From assembly GCA_963696655.1 (NCBI GenBank), contig CAVOLB010000130.1, forward strand, positions 1 to 64,000: 64,000 bases of DNA, in the 5' to 3' direction. Positions 60,009-64,000 of the stretch are shown here, in pieces (positions within the stretch are counted from its first letter, which is position 1; each line of letters begins with the position of its first letter). The translations under genes and the position numbers were made by a program. The DNA comes from Hypericibacter sp963696655 (GTDB lineage Bacteria; Pseudomonadota; Alphaproteobacteria; Dongiales; Dongiaceae). Below the pieces are notes generated by a model that was not told the DNA's origin, did no database searches, and saw nothing but the letters and a program-made list of their open reading frames with translations.

Positions 60009-62129
60009 ATGCCCGAACCCATTCTCAGGGTCGAAAATGTCACCCGAACGTTTCGCCTCGGCAATGTCGAGGTGCATGCACTTCGCGGGGTCGACCTTCG
60101 GGTCGAACCCGGCGAGTTCGTCGCCATCATGGGTTCGTCGGGTTCCGGCAAGTCGACGCTCATGGCCATCCTCGGCTGCCTCGACCGGCCGAGCAGCGGC
60201 CATTATTTCTTCGAGGGGACGGATGTCGCGCGCCTCGGCGAGCCGGAGCTCGCTCAAATCCGCAGCCGGCGCCTCGGCTTCGTCTTCCAGAGCTTCAATC
60301 TGCTTCCACGCACGAGCGCGATCGAGAATGTCGGCTTGCCACTCTATTATTCGGCAACCGACGCGGCGCATCGTACGGCGCGCATGGTGCGCGCGCATGC
60401 GGCATTGCGCTATCTGGGGCTTGAAGAACGCGAGCGCAACACGCCAAGTCAATTGTCGGGTGGCGAACAGCAGCGCGTGGCGATCGCGCGGGCGCTGATC
60501 AACGAGCCGGGCCTGCTGCTCGCGGACGAGCCGACCGGCAATCTCGACACGCGGACGTCGCACGAGATCATGGAGACCCTGATCTCGCTCAATCGCGATC
60601 AGGGCGTCACCGTCATTGTCGTGACGCATGAAAGCGATATTGCCGCTTACGCTGACCGTGTCCTGACCATGCGGGACGGACAGATCGTGTCGGACGAGAG
60701 GGTGCGGAAGGCGGATCGCGCGGTTCCTCTCCCCCATGCCGCATCCATGGGCGGCGGCGCGCCGCTTCGCCAACCCTACAAAGCGCCGGGTGGGATGCCC
60801 GCGGTGTCGTCGGCCAGATTCTGGGCCTTCGGGCTGATGATCCTGGCGGCCGCGGCCCAGGCCATCGGCCGCAACAAGATGCGCTCCGCCTTGACCATGC
60901 TCGGCGTCTTCATCGGGGTCGCGGCGCTGATCGTGATGGTCGCCGTGGGCCAGGGTGCCGACCAGGCGGTCCGCAAGCAGATCGAGAGCCTTGGCACCAA
61001 TGTGGTGATCATCCTTCCGGGTGCACTCTCGTCCGGTGGGATTCGCGGCGGGTTCGGAAGCGCCAGCACCCTCACGGTCGCCGATGCGCAGGCCATCCAG
61101 CGCGAGGCCCCCGCGGTCGCCCAGGTCGGCTATCTCATCCGCCAACAGGGACAGGTGCAGTACGCCAACAGGAACTGGACGACGAACATACAGGGCGTCA
61201 GCGACAACTATCCGCCGATCACCAACTGGCACATCGCCACCGGGCGCGCCCTTTCGGCCGAGGACGAGAGCAAGGCCGGCCTCGTCGCGGTCATCGGTCA
61301 GACCGTCTATCGCCAGCTGTTCGGCCCGGGCGAGAACCCGATCGGCGCCTTCATCCAGGTCAAGAGCGTTCCGCTGCGCGTCGTCGGCGTGCTCGCGGCC
61401 AAGGGGCAGTCGCCCTTCGGCCAGGACCAGGATGACATTCTGATGATTCCGTTCACGACCGCGGAGCGCAAGGTCCTCGGCGTCGCCGTGCCGATCCGGG
61501 ATCAGACGCCCATCAACTGGGCCTATCTTCCCCCACCCAATCCTTACAATCTCCAGGCTCGCCTCACCGGTCTGACGAACATGATCTTCATTCAGGCGAT
61601 CAGCCCCGAGCAGGTTCAGCCGGCGATCCGTCAGGCGACCGAGACGCTCACGCGGCGCCATCGCATCAAGCCGGGCGCGACGAAGGACTTCGACGTCCGC
61701 AACCTCAGCCAATATGTCGAGACGGCGAAAAGCAGCAGCCGCGTGATGGCTTTGCTTCTGGCCGCCGTGGCCTCGATATCGCTCCTGGTCGGCGGGATCG
61801 GCATCATGAACATCCTGCTCGTCTCCGTGACGGAGCGAACGCGCGAGATCGGCCTGAGAATGGCCATCGGCGCCCGGCGCCTGCAGGTGCTCCTGCAGTT
61901 TCTCGCCGAAGCCGTGTTTCTCAGCGTCACCGGCGGCGCTGCGGGAATCGTCATGGGCATCGCCTTCTCCGCCGCCATCTCCTACATCTTCGGCTGGCCG
62001 GCGCCGATCTCGTTGCCGGCGATCGGTGGAGGCTTCCTCTTCGCCGCCGCCGTGGGCGTCTTCTTCGGCTTCTATCCGGCCCGGAAGGCGGCCCACCTCG
62101 ATCCCATCGCGGCCCTGCGGTATGAGTGA
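60009..62129 (+). CDS. MacB-type ABC efflux ATPase-permease
   Basis: 706 aa. N-terminal ATPase: Walker A GSSGSGKSTLMAILG, signature LSGGEQQRVAIARAL, Walker B LLLADEPTGNLD, H-loop VTHE. Then a TM (ALTMLGVFIGVAALIVMVAVG), a large periplasmic domain (about 340-570), and three C-terminal TM segments in the FtsX-like fold (SISLLVGGIGIMNILLVSVTERTREIGLRMAIGAR). With the adaptor it forms a MacAB-type extruder of lipopeptides, toxins or macrolides; the substrate is not known. A tract of ~45 residues linking ATPase and TM1 (RAVPLPHAASMGGGAPLRQPYK) is less conserved. Confidence 0.92.
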   Translation: MPEPILRVENVTRTFRLGNVEVHALRGVDLRVEPGEFVAIMGSSGSGKSTLMAILGCLDRPSSGHYFFEGTDVARLGEPELAQIRSRRLGFVFQSFNLLPRTSAIENVGLPLYYSATDAAHRTARMVRAHAALRYLGLEERERNTPSQLSGGEQQRVAIARALINEPGLLLADEPTGNLDTRTSHEIMETLISLNRDQGVTVIVVTHESDIAAYADRVLTMRDGQIVSDERVRKADRAVPLPHAASMGGGAPLRQPYKAPGGMPAVSSARFWAFGLMILAAAAQAIGRNKMRSALTMLGVFIGVAALIVMVAVGQGADQAVRKQIESLGTNVVIILPGALSSGGIRGGFGSASTLTVADAQAIQREAPAVAQVGYLIRQQGQVQYANRNWTTNIQGVSDNYPPITNWHIATGRALSAEDESKAGLVAVIGQTVYRQLFGPGENPIGAFIQVKSVPLRVVGVLAAKGQSPFGQDQDDILMIPFTTAERKVLGVAVPIRDQTPINWAYLPPPNPYNLQARLTGLTNMIFIQAISPEQVQPAIRQATETLTRRHRIKPGATKDFDVRNLSQYVETAKSSSRVMALLLAAVASISLLVGGIGIMNILLVSVTERTREIGLRMAIGARRLQVLLQFLAEAVFLSVTGGAAGIVMGIAFSAAISYIFGWPAPISLPAIGGGFLFAAAVGVFFGFYPARKAAHLDPIAALRYE

Positions 62130-62421
62130 CGCGCGGGCCCACACCCGGTCCGCCGCCGGCCCCTGAACCGCGTCCCGGTGCTCGGAGGCGCCTTCGCGCG
62201 GCCCCGCGGGTGGCCAAGACCCTGCGAGAATTGGGGCTACACAAGGGGCGGCGCGGTCGCTAGTTTGCCCCCGCGGTCGGGGGCCGGCGGACGCTTTCCC
62301 GAAACGCCCCGGGAGCCAGGGACGCCGGCGAACAAGGGTCCCTCACTTCGCCTCGTCTTTGGGTCTCCGCCACCCCATTTATGGGCTCACCGACTGACCC
62401 CAGACTCAAAGGATTGCCATT
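62130..62421. other. Intergenic region before release factor 3
   Basis: 292 bp, no convincing gene. It likely holds the prfC promoter. The GCGGTCGCTAGTTTGCC... segment has no obvious repeat or hairpin relative to other copies. Confidence 0.35.
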
Positions 62422-64000
62422 TTGACGGCCGCGCCGACCCACCTCACCGCTTCCGCCGCCCCGACCGCGTCCGAATCCCGGCGGACTTTCGCGATCATCT
62501 CGCATCCCGACGCGGGCAAGACCACGCTGACGGAGAAGCTGCTGCTGTTCGGCGGCGCCATCCACCTCGCCGGCCATGTGAAGGCCCATGGCGAGCGGCG
62601 GCGCACGCAGTCGGACTGGATGGAGATGGAACGCGCCCGCGGCATCTCGATCTCGAGCTCGGTCATGACCTTCGAGCGCGACGGCCTGACCTTCAACCTG
62701 CTCGACACGCCGGGCCACCAGGATTTCAGCGAGGACACCTACCGGACCCTGACCGCCGTCGATTCCGCGATCATGGTGATCGACGCGGCCAAGGGCATCG
62801 AGAGCCAGACCCGGAAGCTGTTCGAGGTCTGCCGGCTGCGCGACATCCCGATCATCACCTTCATCAACAAGATCGACCGTGAAGGCCTCGACCCCTTCGC
62901 GCTGCTGGACGAGATCGAGAGCACGCTGGCCCTCGACGTCTGCCCGATGACCTGGCCGGTCGGCATGGGCGGCGATTTCCGCGGCGCCTTCGACCTGCGC
63001 GCCCATCGCTACCTCAAATCGGAGAGCCGTCCCGGCACCGCCGATGGCCATGTCGTCGCCTGCAGCGGCATCGACGATCCGACGCTGGACAAGCTGGTGC
63101 CGGAGAAAATCCTCGCCTCCTTCCGCGAAAGCGCGGCGCTGGCGGTCTCCGCCTATCCGGACTTCGATCTGGGCTCCTATCGCGCCGGCCATCTGACGCC
63201 GGTCTTTTTCGGCAGCGCGCTCAAGGATTGCGCGGTCACCGAGCTGCTCGAGGCGCTGGCGACCATGGCCCCGCCGCCGCGGCCGCAGCCGGCCGAGCCC
63301 CGCACCGTCTATCCGGACGAGAAGGCCGTCACGGGCTTCGTCTTCAAGATGCAGGCGAACATGGACCCGAACCATCGCGACCGGGTGGCGTTCCTGCGCC
63401 TCTGCTCCGGCCGGCTTCGGCGCGGGATGAAGCTGCGCCAGGTCCATTCGGGGAAGATGATCTCGCTGCAGAACCCGATCTTCTTCTTCGCGCGCGAGCG
63501 CCAGCTGGCGGAAGAAGCATTGCCGGGCGACATCATCGGCATTCCCAACCATGGCACCTTGCGCGTCGGCGATACGCTGACCGAGGGCGAGGAACTCCGC
63601 TTCACCGGCATTCCCAACTTCGCGCCCGAGATCCTGCGCCGCGTGCGTCTCGACGATCCCATGCGGGCAAAGCAGCTGCGGCGCGCGCTCGAGGACCTTG
63701 CCGAGGAGGGCGTGACCCAGGTGTTCCGCCCGATCATCGGATCGCAATGGATCGTCGGCGTGGTCGGCCAGCTCCAGCTGGAAGTGCTGGCCTCGCGGAT
63801 CGCGACCGAATACAAGATCGCGGTCGGCTTCGAGATGGCGCCCTTCGAGACCGCGCGCTGGGTCGCCAGCGACGATCCCGCGCAACTGAAGCAGTTCATC
63901 GAGCGCAACAGCGGCAGCCTCGCCGAAGATCGGGACGGAGCGCCCGTCTTCCTCGCCCGCGACACCTGGGACCTCAACCGCACCATCCGCGACTGGCCCA
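62422..64000 (+). CDS. prfC: Peptide chain release factor 3 (partial, runs off the window)
   Basis: 526 codons visible from a TTG at 62422 (AAAGGA 8 bp upstream); no stop before the window end, so the C-terminus is cut by a few residues. GTPase motifs: AIISHPDAGKTTLTEKL (P-loop), DTPGHQDFSEDTYR (G3), NKIDREG (G4), domain II MQANMDPNHRDRVAFLRLCSG. Upstream ERRRTQSDWMEMERARGISISSSVM is typical RF3 switch I. It recycles RF1/RF2 after peptide release using GTP. An unusual start and lack of ATG make the exact N-terminus tentative. Confidence 0.92.
   Translation, partial: MTAAPTHLTASAAPTASESRRTFAIISHPDAGKTTLTEKLLLFGGAIHLAGHVKAHGERRRTQSDWMEMERARGISISSSVMTFERDGLTFNLLDTPGHQDFSEDTYRTLTAVDSAIMVIDAAKGIESQTRKLFEVCRLRDIPIITFINKIDREGLDPFALLDEIESTLALDVCPMTWPVGMGGDFRGAFDLRAHRYLKSESRPGTADGHVVACSGIDDPTLDKLVPEKILASFRESAALAVSAYPDFDLGSYRAGHLTPVFFGSALKDCAVTELLEALATMAPPPRPQPAEPRTVYPDEKAVTGFVFKMQANMDPNHRDRVAFLRLCSGRLRRGMKLRQVHSGKMISLQNPIFFFARERQLAEEALPGDIIGIPNHGTLRVGDTLTEGEELRFTGIPNFAPEILRRVRLDDPMRAKQLRRALEDLAEEGVTQVFRPIIGSQWIVGVVGQLQLEVLASRIATEYKIAVGFEMAPFETARWVASDDPAQLKQFIERNSGSLAEDRDGAPVFLARDTWDLNRTIRDWP

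Noticed and set aside
59889..62144. Minus-strand frame of 751 codons opposite the MacB-like gene
   Set aside because: Shadow of macB; no motifs and Asp/Arg/His-rich composition.

Overview
The window is GC-rich chromosomal DNA with tightly packed genes, many GTG/TTG starts and many 1-4 bp start/stop overlaps. Gene content (PotD-type and CUT1 ABC importers, PAS_5-type PAS protein, LysR/LacI regulators, many SDRs, a heme-oxygenase-like protein) suggests a metabolically versatile soil or plant-associated alphaproteobacterium, perhaps Rhodospirillales-like. That placement is inference from gene style, not from a marker gene. I saw no tRNA, rRNA, CRISPR or phage genes. The one clear insertion sequence is an IS4-family element at 1612-2972, with 30-bp inverted repeats and a transposase interrupted by a +1 frameshift.

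Layout. 1-6 kb: a small secreted protein, an isocitrate lyase/PEP mutase-family enzyme, the IS4 element lodged in a REP-like palindrome, a PAS protein, and a divergent MFS transporter/LysR pair. 6-19.5 kb: a catabolic/uptake island with a frameshifted LacI and its perfect operator, two PotD-like binding proteins, two PotB/PotC-like permeases but no ATPase, three SDRs, a ThDP enzyme, a GcvA-type LysR divergent from an arginine/agmatine-deiminase-type hydrolase, and a polysaccharide deacetylase. 19.5-31 kb: NAD salvage genes (NadR-like, NAD synthetase, nicotinate phosphoribosyltransferase, NMN adenylyltransferase), a gamma-glutamyltransferase, and a TetR plus three-domain MFS/PlsC/acyl-ligase protein behind a perfect palindrome.

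31-48 kb is the most distinctive region. A LacI regulator sits between two divergent arms, each with an identical 14-bp operator-like site (35637 and 36806). The left arm encodes DapA-like aldolase, proline-racemase-like enzyme, aldehyde dehydrogenase and SDR. The right arm encodes a complete CUT1 ABC importer, GMC oxidoreductase, then a second DapA-like, second proline-racemase-like, SDR, DUF1349 protein and second aldehyde dehydrogenase. Both racemase-like paralogues have Ser-Cys rather than Cys-Cys catalytic pairs. This looks like a duplicated hydroxyproline-type pathway in one regulon; the true substrate is unknown.

48-64 kb: GreB and arylamine N-acetyltransferase, a putative 2OG-Fe(II) oxygenase fused to a TonB-C-like domain, a CHASE4 sensor kinase overlapping a receiver-kinase protein, an EamA transporter, a heme-oxygenase-like di-iron candidate followed by an NNMT/PNMT-type methyltransferase (a possible small-molecule module), a signal-less HtrA-like protease with a LuxR-HTH fragment, a MacA/MacB-type efflux pair, and release factor 3 running off the end. 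Composite GC-rich inverted repeats recur at gene ends at about 9.1, 11.9, 26.9 and 31.2 kb, and probably at the left edge.
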